A stretch of DNA of 64,000 nt from Myxococcaceae bacterium JPH2 (GTDB lineage Bacteria > Myxococcota > Myxococcia > Myxococcales > Myxococcaceae): positions 186,001-250,000 of the forward strand of contig JAEMGR010000009.1 of the NCBI GenBank assembly GCA_016458225.1, written 5' to 3'. This document shows positions 48,159 through 60,666 of the stretch, in pieces. The notes under the pieces were generated by a model, which saw nothing but the letters and a program-made list of their open reading frames with translations, was not told where the DNA came from and did no database searches. The position numbers and the translations under genes are program-made. How positions within the stretch are numbered: the first letter of the stretch is position 1; the number at the start of each line of letters is the position of its first letter.

Positions 48159-49139
48159 ATGAAGTACGTGAACCTGGGCCGCACGGGCCTGCGGGTGTCT
48201 CGCCTCTGCCTGGGGTGCATGAGCTACGGCACGCCCAAGTGGCGCCCCTGGGTGCTGGACGAGGAGGCCGCCCAGCCGTTCTTCCGCCGCGCCGTGGAGC
48301 TGGGCATCAACTTCTTCGACACCGCGAACATGTACTCGCTGGGCGTCAGCGAGGAGATCACCGGCCGCGCGCTGCGCCGCTACGCGCGCATGGAAGAGGT
48401 GGTGGTGGCCACCAAGGTCTTCTTCCCCACCGGCGATGGCCAGAACATGCGCGGCCTGTCGCGCAAGCACGTCGTCCAGGCGTGCGAGGCGAGCCTCAAG
48501 CGGCTCGGCGTGGACACCATCGACCTGTACCAGCTGCACCGCATGGATCCGATGACGCCCGTGGAGGAGACGCTCGCCGCGCTGGAGCTGCTCGTGCAGC
48601 AGGGCAAGGTCCGGTACATCGGCGCGAGCACCGCGTTCGCGTGGCAGTTCGCGCGCGCGCTCGGCGTCTCCGAGCGCCGCGGGTGGAGTCGCTTCGTCTC
48701 CATGCAGAACCACTACAACCTCGTCTACCGCGAGGAGGAGCGAGAGATGCTCCCCCTGTGCGAAGCCGAAGGCGTGGGCGTCATCCCCTGGTCTCCGCTG
48801 GCGCGCGGGCTGCTGGCGGGCTCGCGAAAGTCCCTGGACGATCGGGAGTCCACCAAGCGCGCGGGCACCGACTCGCTCTCCCCCATCCTCTACGATCAAC
48901 CCAGCGACTGGGACGTGGTGGAGGCGGTGCGACAGGTGGCGGAGACGCGCGGTGTTCCGGCCGCTCAGGTGTCACTCGCGTGGCTGCTGTCCAAGCCCGT
49001 GGTGACCGCGCCCATCATCGGCGCCACCAAGCTCACGCACCTGGAGGACGCCGCGCGCGCGGTGGACCTCAAGCTGGAGCCCGCGGAGGTTCAGATGCTG
49101 GAGGCGCCCTACCGGCCCCACTCCGTCAAGGGCATGTAG
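48159..49139 (+). CDS. Aldo/keto reductase
   Basis: This 326-residue protein has AAAGGAG upstream of ATG 48159. It is an aldo/keto reductase with YVNLGRTGLRVSRLCLGCMS at the start. NFFDTANMYSLG supplies Asp and Tyr, VVVATKVFFPTG the Lys, and DLYQLHRMD the His. VIPWSPLARGLLAG and PIIGATKLTHLED form the cofactor end. It is of the AKR11/YajO-like kind and differs from the protein at 28644. The in-frame start at 48117 is unlikely. Its last 31 bp overlap the convergent UdgX-like gene. Confidence 0.92.
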   Translation: MKYVNLGRTGLRVSRLCLGCMSYGTPKWRPWVLDEEAAQPFFRRAVELGINFFDTANMYSLGVSEEITGRALRRYARMEEVVVATKVFFPTGDGQNMRGLSRKHVVQACEASLKRLGVDTIDLYQLHRMDPMTPVEETLAALELLVQQGKVRYIGASTAFAWQFARALGVSERRGWSRFVSMQNHYNLVYREEEREMLPLCEAEGVGVIPWSPLARGLLAGSRKSLDDRESTKRAGTDSLSPILYDQPSDWDVVEAVRQVAETRGVPAAQVSLAWLLSKPVVTAPIIGATKLTHLEDAARAVDLKLEPAEVQMLEAPYRPHSVKGM

Positions 49140-50383
49140 CGCCCCGCGCCCCGCATCCACTCCGCCGCCGAGCGCAGATCCGCCTCGAAGTGGATCCGCG
49201 CCTCGGCCCGGGCTCGCGGCTCGGCGAGCCGGAGCACCTCGGCGGGGTCGAACGTGGCCATCCAGGCTTCCGCCCAGGGCGTGCGCAGCAACCGGCCTCG
49301 GTCCAGGTGGAAGCGGAAGCTCGGCCCCAGGAAGGCCCGCGCGGCGCCCTCGCCCAGCGCGACCACCATCCGGGGCCGCACCGTCGCCACCTCGGACTCC
49401 AGCCACGTCCGGCACTCCGCTTCCTCGGCGTGCCGTGGCACCCACGTCACATGAAGCGCCGAGCGCCGCAGCCGCGCCCGCGCGAGGACCTCGCCGAGCA
49501 GGGGCTCCTCGGATCCGTGGAGCGCAGTGGCTGCGTTCGCGTCCTCATCTCCGGGCCGCTCGCGCACCAGCATCAGTGAAACCTTTCCGTCGCCCTCCCC
49601 CGCCGCCTGCTCCTCGGCGCCTCTGGCGCGAGGCTCGGGCAGCCCAGGGTCCGAGACCCCGGCTTCAAAGCGCAGCTGCCCCGCGTCCCAGTGCGCGCTC
49701 GCGTCCGGAGTGAGGAGGCTCCAGCGCGCGAAGGCGAATCGCCGTGCGACGCGCGGGGCGACGTACCGGACGATGCGGTGCTCCGGCCGGAACCACGCGA
49801 CGAACCGCTCGCCCTCGTCCGAAGCCACGCGGCGGAACCGCGCGCCCTCCAGCAGCACATGGGCATCACGCCCCACCGCGCGCTCCATCTCGCGCAGGCG
49901 CGCCACGGCCTCATCGCGCGAGCGTTCCAACAAGCCTCGCTCCCCACGCGTGAGTCGCCAGAGGACGCGATAGAGCAGTCCCCAACGCTCTGGGGAGCGA
50001 TGACATGCCACCGCCTCCGCCAGCGCGAGGAAGTCCCGAGGCACGCTCGCCGTGACGGGTGGTGGCACCATCCCCGAAGCGATCGTCCCAGGTGTTCGAG
50101 CCGCATCCAGATCAGCGGGCTCCGAGCCAGTTGCCCCCGCTGAGGACGACGCCGACACGCGAGCGCCCATCGAGAACTCCGAACCGCGAGCACCCGCCGA
50201 GAACTCCGGGCCACGAGCGCCCGCCGAGAACTCCGAGCTGCGAGCTCCCTCCGCGGACTCCACGAAGAGAACCCGCTCCGGAGGCACGCCGCGCGCAAGC
50301 AGTCCGCGCGCGACCTCGCGGAAGGACGTCAGCTCGGGCGCGACGTGGACGCGCGTGAGGGACTCGGGCAGGACTCCAGACAT
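49109..50383 (-). CDS. DUF4130 domain fused to a degenerate UdgX-type uracil-DNA glycosylase domain
   Basis: This 424-residue protein has two parts. Residues 1-250 match the DUF4130 (DNA metabolism) pattern: FREVARGLLARGVPPERVLFVE, VPRDFLALAEAVACHRSPERWG, LLYRVLWRLTRGERGLLERS, FVAWFRPEHRIVRYVAPRV and WSLLTPDASAHWD. Residues 270-405 follow the UdgX layout: CRTWLESEVATVRPRMVVAL then GEGAARAFLG, with RERPGDEDA in place of the usual G-E-Q-P-G-D-x-E-D. The R-loop K-R-R-I-H that forms the covalent uracil bond is missing, and H-P-S is replaced by FDPAEVLR. A 9-residue repeat (GARGPEFSA) interrupts the N-terminal part. It may have lost glycosylase activity. Confidence 0.7.
   Translation of the reverse strand: MSGVLPESLTRVHVAPELTSFREVARGLLARGVPPERVLFVESAEGARSSEFSAGARGPEFSAGARGSEFSMGARVSASSSAGATGSEPADLDAARTPGTIASGMVPPPVTASVPRDFLALAEAVACHRSPERWGLLYRVLWRLTRGERGLLERSRDEAVARLREMERAVGRDAHVLLEGARFRRVASDEGERFVAWFRPEHRIVRYVAPRVARRFAFARWSLLTPDASAHWDAGQLRFEAGVSDPGLPEPRARGAEEQAAGEGDGKVSLMLVRERPGDEDANAATALHGSEEPLLGEVLARARLRRSALHVTWVPRHAEEAECRTWLESEVATVRPRMVVALGEGAARAFLGPSFRFHLDRGRLLRTPWAEAWMATFDPAEVLRLAEPRARAEARIHFEADLRSAAEWMRGAGRYMPLTEWGR
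50163..50270 (+). repeat. 27-bp tandem repeat inside the UdgX-like gene
   Basis: Three good copies (50163-50189, 50190-50216, 50217-50243) and a decayed fourth share the core GAGAACTCCG. The period of 27 keeps the frame and encodes nine-residue units ending EFSAGAR. Confidence 0.85.
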
Positions 50384-50430
50384 GGGCAGCCCTGCGTCCT
50401 ACCTCACCCGTCCGACACGCGCGACCTCGT

Positions 50431-51399
50431 TCATTCCTCCTGAGCCAGCGAGTCCACGTCCTTCTGGAGCTGACTGCTGTCCTGGAAGAACGAGTCGAGG
50501 GACTGGGTCCGAGCCATGCGGAACGAGGGCGGCAGCATCGAGCGGGAGAAGTCCAGCTCCGGGCTGAACTCCTCATTGGCGAGCAGCGTGGGGATGTGCG
50601 TGAGCGCCAGGAACACGCCCGAGCCCACCACCAGCACGCGCAGCAGCCGCCTGGGCTCCCAGCGCGTCACGTAGCGCAAGTGCCAGAACAGCCCCCACAC
50701 CAACAGGCCCAGGTAGGCCACCTTCGTCAGGAAGCCCAGGCCCCAGTGCACCGACAGGCTGAAGCCCAGCGTCGCCGTCGCGGGCGGGACCAGCGTCACG
50801 CCCAACAGCATCAACCCACCGATGGTGGCGTGGGTGCGGAACTGGAAGCTCCGGCGCGAGATGCGACTCGCCAGCGACCAGCCCCCCGCCCAGAGGAGCG
50901 CCACGCCCAGGGGAATCAACCCTGAGGTGATCAGGTCTCCCCAATCCGTGCGCTGGTAGTTGGTGACGTAGCCGGAGACGAGGCAGGCGAACACCAACAC
51001 CAGGATGGTCGCCGAGAAGGCACGCGGCTGCTCGAAGAGGCGGGCGCGAGGAGACTCGGCCGTCCGCGCGATGACGGTGTCCTCCACCTTGTGGCTCCGC
51101 GGGCGGAAGCGCAGCACCGTGTCGCCCAGCGCCACGCGCGCGTCGGGCGTCAGCACCACCTCGGCCAGCGGGGCCCACGGCTCCACGCGGAAGGTGCCGT
51201 TCTGGCTGCCCAGGTCGCGCAACACCAGCGCGCCGTCCTCGCGGCGCTCGACGCGCAGGTGCGACGCGGACACCTTCGGGTCATCCAGGATGATGTCGTT
51301 GTCGTAGCCGCGGCCCACGCTGACGGGGAAGCGCTCCAGCCGATGCCGGGCCTGGACGCCGTCTCCCTCCAGCACCTCCAGGAAGATCACTTCGTCCAC
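50431..51399 (-). CDS. Membrane protein with N-terminal FHA domain
   Basis: This 322-residue protein starts with a complete FHA domain (about 20-95): PVSVGRGYDNDIILDD, KVSASHLRVERR and DLGSQNGTFRV contain the Gly-Arg, Ser-x-x-His and Asn residues needed for phosphothreonine binding. About five or six transmembrane helices follow (ATILVLVFACLVSGYV, LIPLGVALLWAGGWSLA, ATIGGLMLLGVTLV, VAYLGLLVWGLFW, VLVVGSGVFLAL). The tail is acidic. It should link Ser/Thr phosphorylation to the membrane. Its start overlaps the protease gene by 13 bp, so the two are coupled. Confidence 0.85.
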   Translation of the reverse strand: MDEVIFLEVLEGDGVQARHRLERFPVSVGRGYDNDIILDDPKVSASHLRVERREDGALVLRDLGSQNGTFRVEPWAPLAEVVLTPDARVALGDTVLRFRPRSHKVEDTVIARTAESPRARLFEQPRAFSATILVLVFACLVSGYVTNYQRTDWGDLITSGLIPLGVALLWAGGWSLASRISRRSFQFRTHATIGGLMLLGVTLVPPATATLGFSLSVHWGLGFLTKVAYLGLLVWGLFWHLRYVTRWEPRRLLRVLVVGSGVFLALTHIPTLLANEEFSPELDFSRSMLPPSFRMARTQSLDSFFQDSSQLQKDVDSLAQEE

Positions 51400-52706
51400 G
51401 AGAGGGCCTCCAGGTAGCGCCGCGCCAGCTTGCGGGCGTTGTCCGCGCTGAAGCCAGCCAGGGTGAGGCTGGAGTCCACGCCGCTCGTGCTCGCGTTGAG
51501 CGTGGCGGCGCGCAGCACCAGGTCATAGAGGCCCGGGAAGCGCCGGTACGCACGCAGGCACATCGACGCGCGCACGGGCAGCCCGCCCACATCCACGAAC
51601 TCCGACTGACAGCGGAAGTTGGTCACGTCCTCGCGCGTGGCGGAAACGGAGTCCGGGTCCTGCGAGTACAGCGAGCTGTACAGCGACGCGAAGCGCAGCG
51701 CTCCCAACTCTCGGCTGCTCACGTGCTGGTGGAGATAGGACACCACGCCCGTGCTGTGACTGGAGGACAGGTAGATGTCCTCCTCGGATGAGCACTGGTA
51801 GTTCGTCACCGTGTAGGGCGTATCCGGCTCGTGGGCCGTGTCGCCCCAGCACTTGAGGAAGTTGTTCCACCGCCCCGGCACGCGGTAGTCGTCCAGCGGC
51901 TGCTGCGGCAGAGGCGAGGCGAGCAGCCGCTCCGTCAGCCGCTGCTGGTTCTCCAGGAGCTGTTGATGGACCACCGGCAGCAGGGACTCGTCCACCTGCT
52001 TTCGCGGGGTCTGGAGCCCACGGGCCAGCAACGCGCGCGCATGAGACACGGGCACCAGGAACCCGACTTGATTGCCCATCGTGGAGACGTTGATGCCCAC
52101 CACGCGGCCCTCGCCGGTGAGCGTGGGCCCACCGCTCATGCCCGGGTTGATGGCGCCCGTGAAGTGGATGCGCTCGTACAGCGCATCCTGGACGAGTCCG
52201 TTGTACGTGCCCTCGACGATGGTGGTGCCCAGGTCACGCGGGTTGCCCATGGCGAACAGGCGTGTGCCCTGCGCCGGCTCATGATCATCCAAGGGGAAGA
52301 AGTCGGGGGCCGGCACATCCGTCTGGATGAGGGCCAGGTCGTGCACCACGTCTACGTCCAAGAGCCGCACCAGCACGGTGCCAGCGCCGCGCTCCAGCTC
52401 GGCGGTGTAGTCCTCCGGGTGGAGCACCAGGTCCGAGACCACGTGGTAGTTCGTGATGGCGTGTCCCTGCGCGCTCACGAAGAAGGCCGAGCCGATGGAC
52501 GACTTCGTCCCCGAGCGCCGCTCGATGATGCGCACCTGCGCGACCCGCCCTTGAATCTTGCGGAACAGCTCGTGGGTGGCGGGCGGCAGCACGGGAGGCG
52601 GTGCCTCGGGACGCGCGGCCTCGGACGATCCGGGAGCAATGCCCGGCTCCACGGGGGCCACCACGGGCGTCTGCGCGAGCACGGCGACGGCGAAGAGGAC
52701 GATCAT
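51387..52706 (-). CDS. Exported trypsin-like serine protease
   Basis: This 439-residue protein has a signal peptide (MIVLFAVAVLAQ) and a Pro-rich linker. An S1C/Deg-type protease domain follows, with all three catalytic residues: His88 (ITNYHVVSD), Asp123 (VHDLALIQTD) and Ser191 (NPGMSGGPTL). No PDZ domain is evident. Residues 270-439 form an unknown Cys-containing domain (NNFLKCWGDTAHEPDTPY ... VTNYQCSSEEDIYLSS). It should act in the periplasm. It sits between a secreted protein gene and the FHA membrane protein. The start at ATG 52706 lacks a clear ribosome site; GTG 52712 is an alternative. Confidence 0.85.
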   Translation of the reverse strand: MIVLFAVAVLAQTPVVAPVEPGIAPGSSEAARPEAPPPVLPPATHELFRKIQGRVAQVRIIERRSGTKSSIGSAFFVSAQGHAITNYHVVSDLVLHPEDYTAELERGAGTVLVRLLDVDVVHDLALIQTDVPAPDFFPLDDHEPAQGTRLFAMGNPRDLGTTIVEGTYNGLVQDALYERIHFTGAINPGMSGGPTLTGEGRVVGINVSTMGNQVGFLVPVSHARALLARGLQTPRKQVDESLLPVVHQQLLENQQRLTERLLASPLPQQPLDDYRVPGRWNNFLKCWGDTAHEPDTPYTVTNYQCSSEEDIYLSSSHSTGVVSYLHQHVSSRELGALRFASLYSSLYSQDPDSVSATREDVTNFRCQSEFVDVGGLPVRASMCLRAYRRFPGLYDLVLRAATLNASTSGVDSSLTLAGFSADNARKLARRYLEALSWTK

Positions 52707-52790
52707 GGGCACGGCGCACAGTACCCCAGGGGGCCCCACACAGGGACAGGACGAAGCAGGGCGGGCCGCCACGGAAGCGCCCGTCCGCGC

Positions 52791-53465
52791 TCAGCCACGC
52801 GGCTCGAGCACGGCGCGCCCCCGCTGTCGCCTTCGCCAGGCGGCATAGGAGGCCACCAGCGCGCCCGCCAGTGTCCCCGCCAGCGCGCCAGCGACCCGCC
52901 GGGGCACCACGCCCGCGACAGGAGGCTCCATCCGGAAGGTCTCCAACGAGGCGCGCACTTGAGGCGCCAGCGTCTCCCAGCGCTCCGCGGGAGCGCTCAC
53001 CGTCACCACCGCGTGGCGCCCCTCCGAGGCCAGCGCCGTCACCAGCACCGCGCGCACCTGCCCCGACTCGCGCAGCGTGCCCAGCACCTCCACCCGAGGC
53101 ACCGGCCCCCCCACCCGGTCCACCCGCTCGGGCGACAACGTCAGGCCCAGCTCCCGGAGGAAATGTCCCGGCACGGCCGAGGCGAACGCGTCCCGCTCGG
53201 AAGGGCTGGCGGAGAAGCCCTGCTCTACCACCGACACCAGCAGCGTGGCGGCCTCCGCGCCCTCGCCATCCGTCAGCACCGCGGACAGGCTGCGCGCCTC
53301 CCCGGGCTCGAGCGACACCGCGCCCACGCGCGAGCCGGCGTAGCGCTCCCAGCCCGTCATCCGGAAGGACGCCGGGGGCCGGAAGCTGTAACCATCCCGG
53401 CGCAGCTCGGCGCCGAGCGCCCCCGGCTGCACCACCACCATCAGCGTCAGAAGCGGCAACACCAC
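52791..53465 (-). CDS. Secreted membrane-anchored protein of unknown function
   Basis: From GTG 53465 this 224-residue protein has a signal-like segment (VVLPLLTLMVVVQPGALGA). A soluble domain contains RRDGYSFRPPASFRMTGWER, FSASPSERDAFASAVPGHF and RAVLVTALASEGRHAVVTVS. It ends with a C-terminal membrane helix (VAGALAGTLAGALVASYAAW) and a basic tail. An in-frame ATG at 53540 would add 25 residues. The domain resembles small PsbP/Mog1-like modules, but this is only an impression. It lies 85 bp upstream of the trypsin-like protease and probably shares its transcript. Confidence 0.6.
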   Translation of the reverse strand: MVLPLLTLMVVVQPGALGAELRRDGYSFRPPASFRMTGWERYAGSRVGAVSLEPGEARSLSAVLTDGEGAEAATLLVSVVEQGFSASPSERDAFASAVPGHFLRELGLTLSPERVDRVGGPVPRVEVLGTLRESGQVRAVLVTALASEGRHAVVTVSAPAERWETLAPQVRASLETFRMEPPVAGVVPRRVAGALAGTLAGALVASYAAWRRRQRGRAVLEPRG

Positions 53466-53572
53466 GCGGCGAGCATAGCCCGCGTCGCCTTCCCGCCCGT
53501 ATTCCAGGAAGTCCCGCGCGCCTGCTTCCTCGTGTGACATCCCCGTCGGGCGCGGCTAACGTTCGCGCCCCG

Positions 53573-54055
53573 ATGACTCCAGCCGCCAGGGCCGAATTGG
53601 AGGCGCGCGCCGACCGCGCCCTGCGCCGTGGCGAACTCGCCGAGGCCCTCGGCCTGTTCGAGCAGCTCGCTCGTGCGTTCCCCTCGGAGGAGGGGCTCGC
53701 CCACAAGCTCGTGCTGGTGCGCGAGTCGCTCCAGCCGCACGAGCTGCAGCACCTCCAGAATCGCCCGCGCGAGCCGCATGAGCTGCCCTCGCTCGGCCCC
53801 TCCTCACCCATGCAGGAAGGCGAGCGCCTCTTCGCGCTGGGGGACTATGTGGGCGCGGCCGCCGCCTACCGCCGCGCGCTCCAGGAGCGCCCCGGCAACG
53901 AGCTGCTCCAGGAGCGCCTCCTGGAGTTGTACGAGCTTGCCCGCGCCCTGCCCGTCCAGTCGCCCACGGACAAGGCCCTCCCGCCGGAGCCCGAGGACAA
54001 GCTCCAGGCCCTGCTGGATCGGCTGGCCTCCCGGCGCCGCCTCAAGCGCGACTGA
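53573..54055 (+). CDS. TPR-like protein
   Basis: This 160-residue cytoplasmic protein has two tetratricopeptide-like pairs: ADRALRRGELAEALGLFEQL near the start and ERLFALGDYVGAAAAYRRAL in the middle (about 85-115). The C-terminus is basic. There is no signal peptide. It is divergent from the 53465 gene and lies 150 bp ahead of pfk, separated by a candidate hairpin and promoter. It is likely an adaptor for protein contacts, partner unknown. Confidence 0.72.
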   Translation: MTPAARAELEARADRALRRGELAEALGLFEQLARAFPSEEGLAHKLVLVRESLQPHELQHLQNRPREPHELPSLGPSSPMQEGERLFALGDYVGAAAAYRRALQERPGNELLQERLLELYELARALPVQSPTDKALPPEPEDKLQALLDRLASRRRLKRD

Positions 54056-54107
54056 AGTGCCCCATCTCCCTGGCACCGGGAGATCCGACGTGGTGCGTAT
54101 TCACGCG

Positions 54108-54136
54108 TTGCGCCCCCCGGAGCGCGCTCCTACAAT
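54108..54136 (+). promoter_or_regulatory. Candidate promoter of the pfk-pkn4 cluster
   Basis: TTGCGC and TACAAT are separated by 17 nt, about 65 bp before the pfk start. A hairpin (ATCTCCC-N7-GGGAGAT, 54064-54084) lies between the TPR gene and this promoter. Confidence 0.45.
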
Positions 54137-54206
54137 CCGCCCCCGACGTCGCTGTCATAGCGCGGCCCCAACCTTGTGACACCCACGTCCGACTTGACTC
54201 GTGACC

Positions 54207-55304
54207 ATGACCCGACCCCTGCGACTCGGAGTCCTCACCGGTGGTGGTGACTGCCCGGGGCTCAACGCCCTCATCCGGGGCCTCGTCCGCCGCGGCGCGC
54301 ACGAGTTCGGCCACGAGTTCGTGGGCATCGAGAACGGCTTCATGGGGCTGTGCGAGCCGGAGCTCATCCGCCCGCTCGGCGTGGAGGACACGCGCGGCAT
54401 CCTGCCCAAGGGCGGCACCATCCTGGGCACGTCCAACCGGGCCAACCCCTTCGCCTACGCCCTGCGCGAGGGCGACCACTGGGTGGAGCGGGACGTGTCG
54501 GACCGGGTGCTGCGCCGCTGCGAGGAGCTGGGCCTGGATGGGCTCGTCGCCATCGGCGGAGACGGCACGCTGTCCATCGGGCACCGCCTGGCGGAGAAGG
54601 GGCTGAAGGTCGTCGGGTGTCCGAAGACCATCGACAACGACTTGTCCGGCACGGACCAGACGTTCGGCTTCGACACCGCGCGGCTCATCGTCACCGAGGC
54701 GTTGGATCGCCTGCACTCCACCGCCGAGTCGCATGACCGGGTGATGGTCGTGGAGATCATGGGCCGGCACGCCGGCTTCCTCACGCTGGACAGCGGCATC
54801 GCGGGCGGCGCGGACGTCATCCTGCTTCCGGAGATTCCGTACCGCGTGGAGTCCATCGTGGAGAAGATCCACCGCCGGGCCACGCGCCGGCGCAGCTTCT
54901 CCATCATCGCCATCTCCGAGGGCGCCTTCCCCGAGGGCGGCACGCTCGCCGTGCAGGAGAAGGCCGAGGACATTCCGGGACGCGGCGTGGTGCGGCTGGG
55001 TGGCGCGGGCAAGGTGTGCGCGGACTTGCTGGCGAAGCACATCGACGCGGAGATCCGCGTCACGGTGCTGGGCCACCTGCAACGCGGTGGCAGTCCCAGC
55101 GCGGCGGACCGCGTGCTGGCCACGCGCTACGGCTGCAAGGTGTTGGACCTGGTGCGCGACGGGCAGTGGGGCCACATGGTGGCGCTGCGCAACAACGACA
55201 TCGTCGCGGTGCCGCTGAGTGAGTCGCGCAAGGAGCGCCGGGTGGATCCGCACGGGGAGCTGGTGCGGTTCGCCAAGAGCATGGGAATCGGATTCGGGGA
55301 CTGA
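54207..55304 (+). CDS. pfk: 6-phosphofructokinase
   Basis: This 365-residue cytoplasmic enzyme phosphorylates fructose 6-phosphate in glycolysis. The opening LGVLTGGGDCPGLNALIRG, AIGGDGTLSIG and CPKTIDNDLSGTD are the substrate and nucleotide sites. Gly in GGDGT points to ATP as donor, while Lys in PKTIDND is more typical of PPi-type enzymes, the mixed signature of group III. EIMGRHAGFLTL and GHLQRGGSPSAADRVLATR complete the site. GTG 54201 is an in-frame alternative. In M. xanthus the homologue is activated by phosphorylation by Pkn4, encoded immediately downstream, as here. Confidence 0.93.
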   Translation: MTRPLRLGVLTGGGDCPGLNALIRGLVRRGAHEFGHEFVGIENGFMGLCEPELIRPLGVEDTRGILPKGGTILGTSNRANPFAYALREGDHWVERDVSDRVLRRCEELGLDGLVAIGGDGTLSIGHRLAEKGLKVVGCPKTIDNDLSGTDQTFGFDTARLIVTEALDRLHSTAESHDRVMVVEIMGRHAGFLTLDSGIAGGADVILLPEIPYRVESIVEKIHRRATRRRSFSIIAISEGAFPEGGTLAVQEKAEDIPGRGVVRLGGAGKVCADLLAKHIDAEIRVTVLGHLQRGGSPSAADRVLATRYGCKVLDLVRDGQWGHMVALRNNDIVAVPLSESRKERRVDPHGELVRFAKSMGIGFGD

Positions 55305-55331
55305 GTCGAGGGAGGAGGGGTAACGCGAACC

Positions 55332-57154
<1,823 letters not shown>

Positions 57155-57158
<4 letters not shown>

Positions 57159-58144
57159 GCCGCGCCCTGTCGCTCCTCCTCTTCTGCCTGACGCTCGTGC
57201 TCGCCCTGCCCGCGCGCGCGCAGGACCTGACCGATCCCGAGGTCTCCGCGCTCCGCGCCGCCTTCGAGTACGGCAAGTACGCCGAGGTGTTGGATCGCGC
57301 CGGCCTGCGCATCGACCGCGGCAACCTCGGCCCCGAGGACCTTCAAGAGCTGCACAAGCTGGCGGGCCTGGCGGCCTTCAACCTGGGGCGCACCGAAGAG
57401 GCCGCGCGGCACCTGCGCGCGCTCCTGCGGTTGGATCCCGACTTCAACCTGGATCCGTTCGTCGTCCCGCCCCCGGCCGTGGCCTTCTTCGAGGACCTGA
57501 AGAACCAGATGGCCAGCGAGCTGGAGTTCCTGCGTCAGGAGCAGCGGCTTCGCGTGGAGCGCGAGAAGTCCGAGGCGGAGCGCCGCGAGCAGGAGCGCCT
57601 GGCCGCCGAGACGCAGCGCCGCCGCGCCGAGGAACTCTCGCGACAGGTCGTCGTGCGCACGGTGGAGAAGCGCAACTTCCTGGTCAACTTCGTCCCCTTC
57701 GGCGCGGGCCAGTTCCAACAAGGCCGCAACAGCCTGGGCATCGTCTTCGCCGCGACCGAGGGCGCGCTCGCGGTGACGAGCATCATCTCCTTCTTCGCGT
57801 ACGGCTCGCTCTACAAGGAAGGCTTCATCCGCCTCGACAACGTCTATGACGAGGACGGCCAGGCCTCCATCCCGGTGCGATACATCCCCACGGACCGCGC
57901 GCGGCAAGCGGACACGTGGCAGTTGCTGAAGCTGGCGTCGGCGACGGGCTTCTACACCGTCTATGCGCTGGGCGTGGTGGACGCCATCTACCACCACGAG
58001 GATCAAGTCGTGCGCACCACCATGGAGGCTCGCCCGGAACCCTCGCCCTCCGAGTCCCTCCGCTCTCCTGCCCCCCCGCCCCTGCGACTGCGGCTGCATG
58101 CCTCCCCGGATGGCGTGGGCGCGGGCCTCACCCTCAAGTTCTAG
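57155..58144 (+). CDS. Secreted TPR/coiled-coil protein with membrane segments
   Basis: This 329-residue protein starts with a signal peptide (LSLLLFCLTLVLALPARAQ) and overlaps pkn4 by an ATGA. A TPR-like region (25-110, LAAFNLGRTEEAARHLRALL) is followed by an Arg/Glu coiled coil (125-165). A hydrophobic C-terminal part holds FVPFGAGQFQQGRNSLG, GALAVTSIISFFAYGSLY and GFYTVYALGVVDAIYHH. FGAGQFxQGR resembles DUF5683-like membrane proteins. The tight coupling suggests a partner of the kinase's outer domain. The function is unknown. Confidence 0.7.
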
Positions 58145-58165
58145 AACCCAGGTACGCGCTCTCTT

Positions 58166-60058
<1,893 letters not shown>

Positions 60059-60078
60059 CGGCACCGGGTCCCCGCACG

Positions 60079-60666
60079 ATGCGACGCTCCTCGATCCCAG
60101 CCCCGCGCGAACGACGGACCCTCACGGCGTGGGGGCTGTTCGGGCTCGCCCTGTGCCTGGGCGTGGCGGCCGGCTGCCTCGTCCCGCAGGACAGCGCGTC
60201 CTTCCTGGACTCCTTGCCGGTGATGCTCAACCGGCCGCCGCGCATCATCGAGAACCAGGTGCGGCCCCCGGAGCGTCTCATTCGCGACTTCGGCGCCACC
60301 ACGTGCGCGCTCGACTTCAGCGTGGAGGTGCAGGATCCCGACGTGGACGACACGCTCAGCGTCGAGTGGTACGTGGACTACCCCACCGACGGTCGCATCC
60401 AACAGGTGGACGAGTTCACCAACACCGGGCGACCTGACCGCGCGGGTGGCGCGCAGCTCCACGTGGACCTGCGCGCGGCCAACAGCCTGCTGGCGAGCCC
60501 GGGCCTGCACGTCGTGGAGGCCATCGTGACGGACACCCGGCTCATCCACCGCGAGCCCCGGCCGCGCGGGCAGCTCGATCTCGCGGACGGCGGCACCGTG
60601 GTCAATCCGGGCTTCGCCACCAGCTACGCCTGGGTGGTGAACACCGTGCAGGGGAACTGCCGATGA
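60079..60666 (+). CDS. Lipoprotein of unknown function
   Basis: This 195-residue protein has a signal with lipobox (FGLALCLGVAAGCLV). The mature part contains PPRIIENQVRPPERLIRD, CALDFSVEVQDPDVDDTLSV and EWYVDYPTDG, followed by LHVVEAIVTDTRLI. This is consistent with an Ig-like or cadherin-like beta sandwich. It starts 20 bp after the sigma-54 activator gene and overlaps the next lipoprotein gene by 4 bp (ATGA). The family is not recognised. Confidence 0.72.
   Translation: MRRSSIPAPRERRTLTAWGLFGLALCLGVAAGCLVPQDSASFLDSLPVMLNRPPRIIENQVRPPERLIRDFGATTCALDFSVEVQDPDVDDTLSVEWYVDYPTDGRIQQVDEFTNTGRPDRAGGAQLHVDLRAANSLLASPGLHVVEAIVTDTRLIHREPRPRGQLDLADGGTVVNPGFATSYAWVVNTVQGNCR

Noticed and set aside
50163-50270. 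27-bp repeats considered as a CRISPR fragment
   Set aside because: The units are directly adjacent with no spacers and stay in frame inside a coding gene.
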